Shown: piece by piece, positions 50,453-59,270 of the stretch | How positions within the stretch are numbered: the stretch's first letter is position 1 | Layout: each line of letters starts with the position of its first letter | Source of the DNA: an uncultured Alphaproteobacteria bacterium | GTDB lineage: Bacteria; Pseudomonadota; Alphaproteobacteria; RF32; CAG-239 | Length of the DNA stretch: 59,270 bases | Direction of reading: 5' to 3' | Assembly (NCBI GenBank): GCA_944391315.1 | Contig: CALXTD010000008.1 | Span: 1-59,270, forward strand | Notes under the pieces: model-generated | What the model saw: the letters and a program-made list of their open reading frames with translations, nothing else | Databases searched by the model: none | Told to the model about the DNA's origin: nothing | Position numbers and translations under genes: made by a program

Positions 50453-51001
50453 ATGTTAATGAGAAAAGAGGATTCGCTGCTGCTGATAATAGACGTTCAA
50501 GAGCGTTTGGTAACGGCGATGGACAACCCGCGAGAGGTAATAAATAGTTGCGCACATTTGGTTGCCATAGCGGAGAAACTGGGGATTGAATACTTAATTA
50601 CCGAGCAATATCCAAAGGGCTTAGGCCAAACGATAGTAGATGTAAGACAAGCCGCCCAAAAGCCGGATTCTTATATTGAAAAGCTAGAGTTTTCTTGTGC
50701 AAAAAATGATGCAATTATGGAAAAAATAAAGCAAAGCGGCAAGAGCCAGATTATCATCGCCGGAGTAGAGACACATATTTGCGTTTTGCAAACGGCATTA
50801 GATTTAACAGCACAGGGATATGAGGTTTTTGTTGTGGCAAATGCCTGCTCATCACGCCAAAATTTGCAGCATATATTTGCGCTGCAAAGAATGAGCCATG
50901 ACGGTGTGAATATTGTGACTTATGAAATGGTCGTATTTGAATGGCTGGAAAAAGCCGGCAGCGATCAGTTTAAGGACATCACAAGAAGATATGTAATATA
51001 A
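50453..51001 (+). CDS. isochorismatase-family cysteine hydrolase
   Basis: The 182-residue protein has the family's Asp-Lys-Cys triad: Asp14 (L-L-I-I-D-V-Q), Lys77 (I-E-K-L-E-F) and Cys110 (V-E-T-H-I-C-V-L-Q-T-A). The features E-Q-Y-P-K-G-L-G and E-T-H-I-C-V-L-Q place it with ISOC1/2 or YcaC-like members and not with nicotinamidase. Substrate unknown. An AAAGG site lies seven bases before the ATG. A strong terminator follows. The gene seems to be a single-gene transcript beside the divergent DEAD-box-like gene. Confidence 0.85.
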   Translation: MLMRKEDSLLLIIDVQERLVTAMDNPREVINSCAHLVAIAEKLGIEYLITEQYPKGLGQTIVDVRQAAQKPDSYIEKLEFSCAKNDAIMEKIKQSGKSQIIIAGVETHICVLQTALDLTAQGYEVFVVANACSSRQNLQHIFALQRMSHDGVNIVTYEMVVFEWLEKAGSDQFKDITRRYVI

Positions 51002-51019
51002 CACAGTCAGCCAATCAAC

Positions 51020-51052
51020 AAAAAGAGCGAGGTAAAAACCCCGCTCTTTTTT
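51020..51052 (+). terminator. rho-independent terminator after the hydrolase gene
   Basis: AAAAAGAGCGAGG pairs with CCCCGCTCTTTTT (one mismatch) around a short A-rich loop, followed by T residues. It lies 18 bases after the stop. Confidence 0.85.
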
Positions 51053-51083
51053 AGTTTTCGTCTGCTAATGTCGCACAACATAC

Positions 51084-51725
51084 TTAAATTGGCGTATTCA
51101 GAGCTTCTATAAAGGCCACCAATTTATAGCGTTCGAGAGCTTCATCGCTATAAGAAACCAAGAGTGCCTTATCGCCTCTATCTGTAAGCTCGTATACGTC
51201 ATTTCGCACTTTGTAGAAATTATGTTTGAACATAAAATTATGATGTTCTTGCGGCACAATTTTGATAAATGTATCAGCAGTGAGGTCCATGTCTTTTATC
51301 ATTTTCAGATAACCTTTGATTTCTTTGATAAAATCGCTTTCCTGACAATTCAAAAGATAAAAGAAGTCTTTGGGCAGCATAGCGCGCAAATTAAGACTAT
51401 CACACAGCCTATCCATTATTGCCCGATAATAATACTTGTCTTTATTAGTGTATTCCTGTTGGAATTTTTCTACCAAACAAGCTCTTCTTAGACTATTTAG
51501 GCGCTGGTGCTGTCCTTTCCAAAAGTGCAATCGTAACAGATATTCGGGTTTGTTTGCATAAAAATCCAAATATTTTTCTATTAAGTCATTGGTATGGCAG
51601 ATTTCAAAAAAATACTCACGAATGCACACCTCTAAATGCATCGCGCTTTCAAAATTTGTCCACAGTAAATTAATGTCTTGACGGTCAAGCAATTCGTTGC
51701 TTGGAGAAAGTCGGTCTTCGTTCAT
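51084..51725 (-). CDS. hypothetical protein, no recognised family
   Basis: This 213-residue protein has no signal peptide or membrane segment. It is rich in Leu, Phe, Tyr and charged residues and looks all-helical up to about residue 150, with a Y-Y-Y-R-A-I-M-D-R-L-C-D-S stretch. The last 60 residues (V-R-N-D-V-Y-E-L-T-D-R-G-D-K-A-L-L) have the helix-turn-strand character of a winged-helix C-terminus, a weak impression only. A perfect 16-bp palindrome lies 63 bases before the start, so it could be autoregulated. I do not recognise the family. Confidence 0.65.
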   Translation of the reverse strand: MNEDRLSPSNELLDRQDINLLWTNFESAMHLEVCIREYFFEICHTNDLIEKYLDFYANKPEYLLRLHFWKGQHQRLNSLRRACLVEKFQQEYTNKDKYYYRAIMDRLCDSLNLRAMLPKDFFYLLNCQESDFIKEIKGYLKMIKDMDLTADTFIKIVPQEHHNFMFKHNFYKVRNDVYELTDRGDKALLVSYSDEALERYKLVAFIEALNTPI

Positions 51726-51787
51726 AATTATAAATTTTTAAAAGATTAATAATAAAGATTCATCAGTTACAATAGCATAAAATTAAT

Positions 51788-51803
51788 TTTTGTCTAGACA
51801 AAA
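51788..51803. promoter_or_regulatory. perfect 16-bp palindrome, candidate operator
   Basis: The sequence TTTTGTCT / AGACAAAA is a perfect inverted repeat 62 bases before the start of the 213-residue gene. On the minus strand the TAGACA half resembles a -35 box, with TATTGT 16 bases away, so binding here could block transcription. Identity of the binder is unknown. Confidence 0.5.
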
Positions 51804-51851
51804 TTATTGATATTATTTTTTTTTACATCTTATGTTTTAATTCTGCTATAA

Positions 51852-51888
51852 AAAATATCCCCGAAAAAATTAACTTCGGGGATATTTT
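51852..51888 (-). terminator. rho-independent terminator after the cupin gene
   Basis: A 14-bp stem AAAATATCCCCGAA / TTCGGGGATATTTT with a 9-base loop lies just after the minus-strand cupin stop at 51906 and is followed by a T-rich stretch on that strand. Confidence 0.85.
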
Positions 51889-51905
51889 CTTGTTTCAAAA
51901 AAACT

Positions 51906-52268
51906 TTAAGCGCGACCGTAAACGTCTTCATAACGGATGATGTCGTTCTCGTCCAGATTCTCACCGGCTTGCACTTCAATAAACACCACATCGGCTTGAG
52001 AATTATTTTGGATTCTGTGCTTAACTTTTTCGGGAATGAAAACCGATTCGTTAGCTTTTTTCGGCAGCTTTTCTTCCCCGAGCGTAACAACCGCCTCACC
52101 GGAAACAATAATCCAATGCTCTGAGCGAAAATTATGCGATTGCAGCGATAGGATTCCCCCCGGAATAACCTTAATTTTTTTAACGCAATAATCATCACCA
52201 CAGTCCAAAACTTCCCACGTTCCCCAAGGGCGAGTATCGTGACTTCCGCGAATATAAGAATTTGCCAT
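51906..52268 (-). CDS. small cupin protein, phosphomannose isomerase C-terminal type
   Basis: The 120-residue protein matches the cupin C-terminal domain of type II mannose-6-phosphate isomerase / mannose-1-phosphate guanylyltransferase (P-W-G-T-W-E-V-L, Q-S-H-N-F-R-S-E-H-W-I-I-V-S-G, F-I-P-E-K-V-K-H-R-I-Q-N). The metal-binding His/Gln/Glu residues of the family are present. Stand-alone versions occur in several bacteria, either as isomerase or with unknown role. ManC-type guanylyltransferase is absent nearby, so activity on mannose-6-phosphate is possible but unproven. It is divergent from ptsP, 99 bases away. Confidence 0.8.
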   Translation of the reverse strand: MANSYIRGSHDTRPWGTWEVLDCGDDYCVKKIKVIPGGILSLQSHNFRSEHWIIVSGEAVVTLGEEKLPKKANESVFIPEKVKHRIQNNSQADVVFIEVQAGENLDENDIIRYEDVYGRA

Positions 52269-52367
52269 GATTTTTTAATCCTTTTTAACGAAAAATTAGC
52301 TTGATGAAAGAGAATATAAAAGATATAAAATAAAGCGCAAGATAAATTTAAAAATTAGGCAAAGAGA

Positions 52368-54638
52368 ATGCAGAGCTCGACGACAAATCAAGCAATTGTA
52401 ATTTTAAAACAGTTGCGTCAGGCCGCTGATGAGGAAGCAAAAATATCAGACCGCCTGAGTCGAATAATGAAAATAATCGCGGAGCAAATGGGCTACGACG
52501 GCGTATCGTGCTTTGTTGCGATTGATGACAGCTATCTTGAGCTTTTTGCCGAATATGGCTTTAACCCTGATGCCATGCACAAAGTATCGTTGCGCTTTGG
52601 TGAGGGCTTAATCGGCAGTGTGGCCAAAAACGGTCGCCCGCTGGCTTTGAGCAATGCAAAAAATCATCCGAAATATGTCATCAAAGAAAAATTTGGAGAA
52701 GAAAGCTATAACTCATTTTTAGGCGTTCCTTTGATGAGACGCCACCGCGCGATAGGCGTCCTGGTGGCTGAAACAAAATCTGCGCACGAGTTTAGTCGCC
52801 AAGAGCAAGAAACATTAGAAACGATTGCGATGTTTTTGTCTGACGTTGTTTCTTCTGATGAAATGACCGAATATAAAAACAATTTAATAAAATCCCGCGG
52901 CATTGTTACCAAAGAGAGAATTAAGGGCTTGAGCCTAAGCAAGGGTTATGGAATTGGGCGTGCTGTTTTGCACCGCCGCCGCCATGCTGTGACCAAAATT
53001 TTTTCAGAGGATAAGGATAAGGAGCTGGAGCGCTTAACTCTTGCGCATCAGCAAATGAATGATGACCTGGAAGCCAAGTTTAATACAACCAAGCTTGGTA
53101 TTGGCGAACACATGGATATTTTAGACGCTTATCTGATGTTTGCCCAAGACAAAGGCTGGTTCAAAAAGATTGCCGATAATGTATTGAGTGGCTTAACGGC
53201 AGAGGCAGCGGTTGAGCGCGCCTATGAGGATATGTGGAACCGCCTGTCAGCCACAAAAGATAATTACCTAAAAGAGCGCCTTCATGATTTAAGAGATGTT
53301 TCGGACCGTTTGCAGGGTTATTTAAGCGGGGACTTTGGCGAGAGCCTGTCTGTAGCGGCGGAGAGCAAAGATGTTATTATCATTGCTCAGGCAATGGGGC
53401 CGGCAGAATTAATGGATTATGATTATACCAAGATTCGCGGCTTGATTATCGAGGAAGGCACGCCGACAATGCATGTTGCCATTGTGGCAAAGGCGCTAAA
53501 TATTCCTGTTATTGCCAAAATCAAAGGACTTTTTGATGAAATAAAAAGCGGCGAACTGATAGCTGTTGACGGTAACGAGGGCTATGTCTATTTACGTCCG
53601 AGCGAAGACACTCAGCGCAAGTTCCGCCAAAAGCTAGAGGAAAAAGAACGCTTGCAGGCCAAGCTGGCAGAACTTAAAGACAAACCTTCCTGCACGTTAG
53701 ACGGCGTCAGAATAGGTCATTATATCAATGTCGGCTTGTCTTTTGACTTAGATTATCTAAAGAGCACAAACTGTGACGGCATAGGATTATACCGCACGGA
53801 AATTCCGTTTATGTCATCAATGTCTATGCCCGATGTTGAGGAACAAAAAGTTTATTATCAAGAGCTGATGGATAAGGCCGAAGACAGAAAAGTCATCTTC
53901 CGCAGTTTGGATGTCGGTTCAGACAAGCTATTGCCATACTGGGCAGGGCTGAACGAAGGCAATCCGGCAATCGGCTGGCGCTCGATTCGCATCACATTGG
54001 ACAGACGCGCGATTCTCCGCAAGCAAATAAAAGCATTTTTGGAAGCCGCCGCCGGCAAAGAGCTTAACGTGATGTTTCCGATGATATCAAATTTGGCAGA
54101 GTTTGAAGAAGCCAAAGAAACACTTATGCTGGAGCTTGAAAAAGAAAAACGCTTCAAACGTCCGATTCCCAAAAAAGTAAATGTCGGATTGATGGTTGAA
54201 GTTCCGTCAATTGTTTTTCAGCTTGATGAAATTTTGGAAAAGGCTGATTTTATTTCCATCGGAACCAATGACTTAGCACAGTTCTTTTTCGCCTGTGACC
54301 GAGGCAATCCGCGCTTGACCGAGCGCTATGATGTATTGTCGGCTCCGTTTTTGCGCATGATGCATACGATTGTAAAAAAAGCTGACAAACACAAAGTTTA
54401 TTGCTCTGTCTGCGGAGAAATGGCATCAAATCCGATAGAGGCGATGGCCTTAATCGGATTGGGATACAGAAATTTATCTTCGTCTGGATCAACCTTTTGC
54501 CGTGTCAAAAGCATGATACGCAGCCTAAGGGTAGACGACATAAGTGACTATATGCAGCTGTTGTTAAATTCAAAAAACAAGACACTGCGGCCGCAATTAG
54601 TTGCGTATGCAAATGATCACAATATTGAAATCTTTTAA
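52368..54638 (+). CDS. ptsP: PtsP, nitrogen-PTS enzyme I with GAF domain
   Basis: The 756-residue protein has a GAF domain (about 15-165) followed by PTS enzyme I domains. The phospho-His is His369 in T-P-T-M-H-V-A-I-V-A-K, and the PEP-binding TIM barrel carries G-L-Y-R-T-E-I-P-F-M, R-S-L-D-V-G-S-D-K and S-I-G-T-N-D-L-A-Q. EI-Ntr takes phosphate from PEP and passes it to NPr in the nitrogen-related PTS. The length is normal for PtsP. It stands just before the RodZ-like and IspG genes. Confidence 0.95.
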   Translation: MQSSTTNQAIVILKQLRQAADEEAKISDRLSRIMKIIAEQMGYDGVSCFVAIDDSYLELFAEYGFNPDAMHKVSLRFGEGLIGSVAKNGRPLALSNAKNHPKYVIKEKFGEESYNSFLGVPLMRRHRAIGVLVAETKSAHEFSRQEQETLETIAMFLSDVVSSDEMTEYKNNLIKSRGIVTKERIKGLSLSKGYGIGRAVLHRRRHAVTKIFSEDKDKELERLTLAHQQMNDDLEAKFNTTKLGIGEHMDILDAYLMFAQDKGWFKKIADNVLSGLTAEAAVERAYEDMWNRLSATKDNYLKERLHDLRDVSDRLQGYLSGDFGESLSVAAESKDVIIIAQAMGPAELMDYDYTKIRGLIIEEGTPTMHVAIVAKALNIPVIAKIKGLFDEIKSGELIAVDGNEGYVYLRPSEDTQRKFRQKLEEKERLQAKLAELKDKPSCTLDGVRIGHYINVGLSFDLDYLKSTNCDGIGLYRTEIPFMSSMSMPDVEEQKVYYQELMDKAEDRKVIFRSLDVGSDKLLPYWAGLNEGNPAIGWRSIRITLDRRAILRKQIKAFLEAAAGKELNVMFPMISNLAEFEEAKETLMLELEKEKRFKRPIPKKVNVGLMVEVPSIVFQLDEILEKADFISIGTNDLAQFFFACDRGNPRLTERYDVLSAPFLRMMHTIVKKADKHKVYCSVCGEMASNPIEAMALIGLGYRNLSSSGSTFCRVKSMIRSLRVDDISDYMQLLLNSKNKTLRPQLVAYANDHNIEIF

Positions 54639-54689
54639 AAACTATGTTTAACTAAGCAAAACTCAACCTATATTAAGAAGGAAAAAACC

Positions 54690-55814
54690 GTGAAGAAAGA
54701 AAGCAAGGACACCGCCGCCAAAAGCAAAAAATCTGAAGCGATTGACAGCAAAAAAATCGAAAAAGAGGAAAATGCGGCAAGCAAAGTTGAAGAAGATAAA
54801 ACTTTGGATAACGACGGTCGTGTCGGCACAATGCTAAGAGAAACCCGCCTAAAAAAAGGCGAAGAGGTTGAAGAAATCGCAGAAAAATTAAAAATCAGAG
54901 CCTTCTATCTAAGGGCGATTGAAGACAGCAAATATGATGAAATCCCCGAAGCACCTTATGGTCCCGGATTTGTCCGCTCATATGCAGATTACTTGGGATT
55001 AAACGCAATTCGCATGGCTCAGTTATATAAAGAAGAAACCGAAGCCCACGAAAATAAAGAAAACTACTATGTATTAGAACCACAGGCAGAAGGCACTGCC
55101 CCTGGGGGAAAATATATCGTCATAAGTCTGCTGGCATTAGTTTTGGTTTATGCCGGTTGGAGCTACTACACATCATTGCAAGAAAATCTAACAGTTGAAT
55201 CATCATCTCCTGTTGTTGAAAATGCTACCGTAGACTACCCGCTTCAGGTTGAGAATTTTGAACAAACAACGGAAGAGGTTTCTTCTCCGGCTGACGAGGC
55301 TTTGCCTTTGATTAATGTCGATTCGAGTGCAGAGCAGGGAACCCCTCAGGTCGTAATGACAGAATCAAGCTTTGTTGAAGAACCGGCAAAAACTGAAGAA
55401 GTAAAGTCAGAAACAACTGAGCCGACAAAACAAGAAGCCCCGAAAGAGGAAGTCAAAAAAGAAGAGCCTAAGGTAGAGCCGACTAAAACAGAAACTTCTG
55501 AAAAAAAAGAAGTAGAAAAGAAAGAAGAGGTAACCCCCTCTGAACCAGAGATTGATACCGACGTTCCGGTTGTTGTAAAAATCAAAAAAGAAACATGGTT
55601 TGAAGCTAAAGATGACGAAACCTTGTACATTAGTAAAGTCGTTGATAACGGATTCGTTTACAATGTGCCGGAAAAAGAAGGTATGATAATTTCTGTCGGT
55701 CGTGTTGACGCCGCGGATGTTTACGTAAACGGCAAATTAACAACAGTCTTTACAGCAAAGAAAAAAACTGGTATTAAGGTTGACGACGTATTAGAAAAAG
55801 CCGACAACCAGTAG
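54690..55814 (+). CDS. RodZ-like HTH membrane protein (HTH_25 / DUF4115 type)
   Basis: The start is GTG at 54690 with AAGAAGGAA upstream (374 residues). A charged Lys/Glu tail precedes a Cro/CI-type HTH near 47-110 (L-R-E-T-R-L-K-K-G, F-Y-L-R-A-I-E, A-P-Y-G-P-G-F-V-R-S-Y). A membrane helix (about 146-163) follows, then a Glu/Lys/Thr/Pro-rich periplasmic linker and a C-terminal beta domain (about 290-370). RodZ-type proteins help MreB control cell shape. The position before ispG is typical of alphaproteobacteria. Cell-shape function is likely but not proven. Confidence 0.85.
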   Translation: MKKESKDTAAKSKKSEAIDSKKIEKEENAASKVEEDKTLDNDGRVGTMLRETRLKKGEEVEEIAEKLKIRAFYLRAIEDSKYDEIPEAPYGPGFVRSYADYLGLNAIRMAQLYKEETEAHENKENYYVLEPQAEGTAPGGKYIVISLLALVLVYAGWSYYTSLQENLTVESSSPVVENATVDYPLQVENFEQTTEEVSSPADEALPLINVDSSAEQGTPQVVMTESSFVEEPAKTEEVKSETTEPTKQEAPKEEVKKEEPKVEPTKTETSEKKEVEKKEEVTPSEPEIDTDVPVVVKIKKETWFEAKDDETLYISKVVDNGFVYNVPEKEGMIISVGRVDAADVYVNGKLTTVFTAKKKTGIKVDDVLEKADNQ

Positions 55815-55832
55815 CAAATTTTTTTTGACAAG

Positions 55833-55870
55833 AAGAAAATAGCAGGTTAAAGGCTTGCTATTTTCTTTTG
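55833..55870 (+). terminator. terminator-like hairpin between the RodZ-like gene and ispG
   Basis: A 12-bp perfect stem AAGAAAATAGCA / TGCTATTTTCTT with an 11-base loop is followed by TTG, a weak tail. It may end some transcripts before ispG, 19 bases away. Confidence 0.55.
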
Positions 55871-55888
55871 TTATAAAAGGAGAGAAAA

Positions 55889-56956
55889 ATGGAAAAAATT
55901 ATTCGCCGCAAGAGCCGTCAGATTATGGTTGGAAAAGTCGCCGTCGGGGGCGATGCGCCGATAAGTGTTCAGTCGATGACCAATACCTTGACCTCAGATG
56001 TAAAGGCCACGGTTGAGCAGATAAAAAGACAAGAAGCCGTTGGCTGCGATATCACGCGCTGTTCTTGTCCGGATAAAGATTCGGCTTATGCATTAAAGGA
56101 AATTACCAAACAGGTAAATATTCCGATTGTGGCGGATATCCATTTTGATTATCGTTTAGGAATTTTGGCGGCTGAAAACGGAGCCGCTTGTTTGAGAATC
56201 AACCCCGGAAACATCGGCTCAAGCGATAGAGTTAAAGAGGTTGTTAAGGCAGCAAAAGATTATGGCTGTTCGATTCGCATTGGCGTAAACGGTGGTTCTC
56301 TGGATAAAAGATTGTTAGAAAAATATGGCGAACCTTGCGCAGATGCCATGGTTGAGAGCGCTTTGGAACAAGCCAAAATGCTTGAGGACAATGACTTTAG
56401 AGAGTTTAAAATCAGCGTTAAGTCCTCAAATACTTTGATGATGATAGACGCTTATCGCAAACTGGCGGCGGCTTGTGATTATCCTTTGCATTTGGGTGTG
56501 ACTGAAGCCGGAGGTTTAAGAACAGGAACTGTTAAGTCTGCTTTGGGAATTGGCGCGTTGCTGATGGACGGCATTGGTGATACTTTGCGCGTTTCGCTAA
56601 CCGCTGATGTTGAAGAGGAAGTAAAAGTCGGTTACGAGATATTGAAGGCGCTGGATTTGCGACATCGCGGTGTCAGAATAATTTCTTGCCCGACCTGTGC
56701 CCGTCGTGGTTATGATGTTCAAAAGACGGTTGAAGAATTAGAGCGCCGCTTGTCTCATATCAGTCAACCTCTGACCTTGGCGGTTATGGGCTGCGTGGTT
56801 AACGGACCGGGAGAGGCCGCACACGCCGACTTTGGCGTTTGTGGTGGTCATGATGAAAATATGCTCTTTATCAAGGGCAAACCGGCAAGAAAAGTCAAAG
56901 ATGAAGATATTGTCGATGAATTAGTAAAATTAGTTGAAGAAAAAATATCTGCTTAG
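55889..56956 (+). CDS. ispG: IspG, 4-hydroxy-3-methylbut-2-enyl diphosphate synthase
   Basis: The 355-residue protein is IspG of the MEP isoprenoid pathway. It starts with [10 protein letters not shown] and has V-Q-S-M-T-N-T and the TIM-barrel core, then the iron-sulphur cysteines C-P-T-C near residue 270 and [10 protein letters not shown] near 305. It reduces the cyclic MEcPP to HMBPP using a 4Fe-4S cluster and flavodoxin or ferredoxin. Length and motifs are normal for the short bacterial type. AGGAGAG lies before the ATG. hisS follows 15 bases later. Confidence 0.97.
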   Translation: MEKIIRRKSRQIMVGKVAVGGDAPISVQSMTNTLTSDVKATVEQIKRQEAVGCDITRCSCPDKDSAYALKEITKQVNIPIVADIHFDYRLGILAAENGAACLRINPGNIGSSDRVKEVVKAAKDYGCSIRIGVNGGSLDKRLLEKYGEPCADAMVESALEQAKMLEDNDFREFKISVKSSNTLMMIDAYRKLAAACDYPLHLGVTEAGGLRTGTVKSALGIGALLMDGIGDTLRVSLTADVEEEVKVGYEILKALDLRHRGVRIISCPTCARRGYDVQKTVEELERRLSHISQPLTLAVMGCVVNGPGEAAHADFGVCGGHDENMLFIKGKPARKVKDEDIVDELVKLVEEKISA

Positions 56957-56971
56957 GAAAGAAAAGTTAAG

Positions 56972-58207
56972 ATGAATAAAGTACAATGTGTTCGCGGAAC
57001 CTATGATTTATATGGTGAGAATAAAAGAAAAGCCAAAAGAGTGGTTGCTGTAGGCAGCAGTATTGTTGAGAAATATGGCTTTGAAGAAATTGAAACCCCG
57101 ATATTTGAGTTTACGGAAGTTTTTTCGCGTAATTTGGGCGATACGTCTGATATCGTTACTAAGGAAATGTACTGCTTTGAGGATAGGGGCGGCGAGAGCT
57201 TAACCCTGCGTCCGGAAGGAACAGCCGGCGTGGTCAGAGCCTTTATTTCCGAAGGAATGCAGCAAAATCTGCCGGTCAAGCTGTATTATACCGGCCCGAT
57301 GTTTCGTTATGAACGCCCACAAAAGGGACGTCAGCGCCAGTTTACGCAGTTTGGCGTCGAGTTGCTGGGCGTAGAAACGCCGCAAGCCGATATTGAGGTT
57401 ATCGCCATGGCCTATGAGTTTATAGAGAGCTTAGGGCTTGCCGGAACGGTTACGGTTGAGATAAATTCTTTGGGCGATAAAGAAAGCCGCGACGCTTACC
57501 GCGAAAAACTTGTTGCTTACTTGAAAGAAAATTATGATAAGCTGTCAGAGGATTCAAAATATCGTCTGGAGAGAAATCCTCTGCGTGTTTTGGATTCGAA
57601 GGAAGAATGTGATAAGGCCGTTGTGGCAAACGCCCCGCTTTATCAAGACAGCTTGAACGAAGCCTCAAAAGCATTTTTTGAAACGGTTTTGAAAGGGCTG
57701 GATAACTTAGGAATTAAATACCGCTTGAACAACCGCTTGGTTCGCGGTTTGGACTATTATTCGCACACGGTTTTTGAGCTGGTAACCGACAAGCTCGGCG
57801 CGCAAGGAACGGTTTTGGCTGGCGGTCGCTATGATGGCTTGGTTGAACAAATGGGCGGCGGCAAGGTTTCGGGTATCGGCTGGGCTTGCGGCGTTGAAAG
57901 ATTGTCCATGTTGCTGGAAGAAGATGTGTCTTTACCGCGTCCGATAGCCGTTATTCCGGTTGGCGAAGAGGCTGAAGAAAAAGCCTTGGCTATCGCATAT
58001 GATTTAAGAAAGGCCGGCTTCCGCGTTGAGCAGGCTTATAGCGGAAATTTGAAAAAAAGAATGATGAAGGCCAATAAGGTCAATGCGGTTAAAGCCGTTA
58101 TTATCGGTACGGATGAGCTGGCCGAAGGCAAAGTCACGATAAAAGATTTGGATGAAGGCAGCCAAAAAACCGTCGCTTTGACTGATGTAAAAGAGGAATT
58201 AAACTAA
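56972..58207 (+). CDS. hisS: HisS, histidyl-tRNA synthetase
   Basis: The 411-residue class II synthetase has V-R-G-T-Y-D-L (motif start), motif 2 [14 protein letters not shown], the His-binding R-G-L-D-Y-Y-S-H-T and motif 3 [11 protein letters not shown], then the anticodon-binding domain (about 320-405). It charges tRNA-His. The stop overlaps the prfA start in TAATG, which implies coupled translation. Confidence 0.97.
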   Translation: MNKVQCVRGTYDLYGENKRKAKRVVAVGSSIVEKYGFEEIETPIFEFTEVFSRNLGDTSDIVTKEMYCFEDRGGESLTLRPEGTAGVVRAFISEGMQQNLPVKLYYTGPMFRYERPQKGRQRQFTQFGVELLGVETPQADIEVIAMAYEFIESLGLAGTVTVEINSLGDKESRDAYREKLVAYLKENYDKLSEDSKYRLERNPLRVLDSKEECDKAVVANAPLYQDSLNEASKAFFETVLKGLDNLGIKYRLNNRLVRGLDYYSHTVFELVTDKLGAQGTVLAGGRYDGLVEQMGGGKVSGIGWACGVERLSMLLEEDVSLPRPIAVIPVGEEAEEKALAIAYDLRKAGFRVEQAYSGNLKKRMMKANKVNAVKAVIIGTDELAEGKVTIKDLDEGSQKTVALTDVKEELN

Positions 58208-59270
58208 TGGAGTTAGCAGAAAAATTATCCAATGTTGTTAACCGTTATGATGAAATAAACGCGCTGATTTCATCACCGGATTGCACGCCGGAAAACATGG
58301 TTAAGATGAATAAAGAGCTGGCAGAGTTAACGCCGGTGGTTGAGGCGATAAAAAATTATCAGCATTTGGAACAAAATTTCAACGACGCCAAAGCCATGAT
58401 GGAAGATTCGTCGCTGGATAAAGAAATGCGTGACATGGCCGAAGCCGAATATTATGAGTTAAAAGAAAAACTTCCGGCTATGGAAAGAGAGATAAAAATT
58501 TTGCTTCTTCCGAAAAATGAAGAAGATGAGAAAAACGCGATTCTCGAAGTCCGCGCCGGAACCGGCGGTGATGAAGCGGCTTTGTTTGCGGCGGTATTGT
58601 TTGAAATGTATCAAAGATATTCGCAAAAACAAGGCTGGAAGTTTGAGGTTATTGACGCCGATGAAAACGGCTTGGGCGGATATAAAGAGGCTTCGGCCAA
58701 GATTACCGGCAAAGATGTTTTTTCGAAACTAAAATTTGAGTCGGGCGCTCACCGAGTTCAGCGTGTGCCGATAACGGAATCTCAAGGCCGCGTTCATACC
58801 TCGGCAGCAACCGTTGCAGTTCTGCCCGAGATTGAGGAAGTTGATATGTATATCAATCCGGCGGATCTGAAAATTGATGTTTACCGTGCTTCGGGTGCCG
58901 GCGGACAACACGTTAACCGTACGGAATCGGCAGTCAGAATTACCCATATCCCGACCGGAATCGTTGTCCAATGCCAAGACGATCGCTCGCAGTATAAAAA
59001 TAAAGAAAAAGCAATGAACCACTTGCGCGCCAAGTTATATGACGCCCAAAAATCAGCGATTGACGCCGAATATTCGGAACGCCGAAAATTACAAGTCGGC
59101 TCCGGTGACCGTAGTGAGCGCATTCGCACTTATAACTACCCGCAAGGCCGCGTCACTGACCATCGCATTAATCTGACTTTGTATAAGCTGGATGAAGTTG
59201 TCTCCGGCGACGCTTTGGATGAGATTATCGACGCACTGGTCATGGAAGACCAAGCCCAACGCCTCGCCGA
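58207..59270 (+). CDS. prfA: PrfA, peptide chain release factor 1 (cut by window edge)
   Basis: The frame starts at the ATG at 58207 and remains open to the last base, giving 354 complete codons of an expected roughly 358, so only a few residues and the stop lie outside. The N-terminal helical domain is followed by A-G-T-G-G-D-E-A-A near residue 117, S-Q-G-R-V-H-T-S near 195 and the catalytic G-G-Q motif in G-A-G-G-Q-H-V-N (about 232-234). RF1 reads UAA and UAG and triggers peptide release. A PrmC methyltransferase gene is expected next but lies beyond the window. Confidence 0.95.
   Translation, partial: MELAEKLSNVVNRYDEINALISSPDCTPENMVKMNKELAELTPVVEAIKNYQHLEQNFNDAKAMMEDSSLDKEMRDMAEAEYYELKEKLPAMEREIKILLLPKNEEDEKNAILEVRAGTGGDEAALFAAVLFEMYQRYSQKQGWKFEVIDADENGLGGYKEASAKITGKDVFSKLKFESGAHRVQRVPITESQGRVHTSAATVAVLPEIEEVDMYINPADLKIDVYRASGAGGQHVNRTESAVRITHIPTGIVVQCQDDRSQYKNKEKAMNHLRAKLYDAQKSAIDAEYSERRKLQVGSGDRSERIRTYNYPQGRVTDHRINLTLYKLDEVVSGDALDEIIDALVMEDQAQRLA

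Overview
The window is most likely chromosomal DNA from a low-GC alphaproteobacterium. The right end carries a PtsP (EI-Ntr), RodZ-like HTH protein, IspG, HisS and PrfA gene run that is familiar from alphaproteobacterial chromosomes. A TlpA-family gene sits divergently beside a tiny LptM-like lipoprotein gene, and the type IVb-pilin-like N-termini (RSMIEMLGVLAIIGV) fit the same assignment. From memory these pilins and the Cys-rich exported proteins look most like host- or gut-associated uncultured Alphaproteobacteria, but species and order cannot be fixed from the sequence alone.

Layout. 1-2.5 kb: two Cys-rich exported proteins and a possible HExxH metalloprotease. 2.5-3.9 kb: a nitronate-monooxygenase-like flavoprotein with an extra Cys cluster. 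4.0-6.9 kb: a TerY-type triad (vWA, PP2C phosphatase, Ser/Thr kinase) on the minus strand with overlapping genes. 6.9-8.2 kb: a 42-residue lipoprotein, a TlpA-like thioredoxin and a Gpt-like phosphoribosyltransferase. 8.2-21.0 kb: a minus-strand type IVb (R64 thin-pilus-like) pilus locus, read from an OmpA-tailed protein through PilL/TcpQ, PilN secretin, PilO, PilP, PilQ ATPase, PilR and three pilin-like proteins, with a separate PilT/DotB-like ATPase after a terminator.

21.3-49.5 kb: a 28-kb, single-strand VirB-type secretion locus diverging from the pilus locus. Its order is VirB2-like x3, VirB3, VirB4, four exported helical proteins, VirB8, a VirB7-like lipoprotein, VirB8, VirB9 with a SPOR domain, then two giant repeat proteins that look like a split and enlarged VirB10, then VirB11. 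VirB6, VirD4 and VirB1 are not in the window. This locus is the best candidate for a poorly described system. Two VirB2-like pilins carry large coiled-coil exported modules, the VirB10 inner-membrane anchor and outer-membrane TrbI domain are on separate 1,574- and 1,459-residue proteins, both are filled with a degenerate 17-residue G-x-V-x-D-x-x-G-N-x-I-G repeat, and VirB9 ends in a peptidoglycan-binding SPOR domain. I infer a secretion or conjugation machine with an unusually long or elastic periplasmic section, possibly placed at division septa.

49.5-59.3 kb: a degenerate single-domain DEAD-box-like protein, an isochorismatase-family hydrolase, an unrecognised gene behind a perfect 16-bp palindrome, a small cupin, then the ptsP, rodZ-like, ispG, hisS and prfA housekeeping run. 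prfA is cut by the window edge. No tRNA, rRNA, CRISPR array, integrase or insertion sequence was seen.
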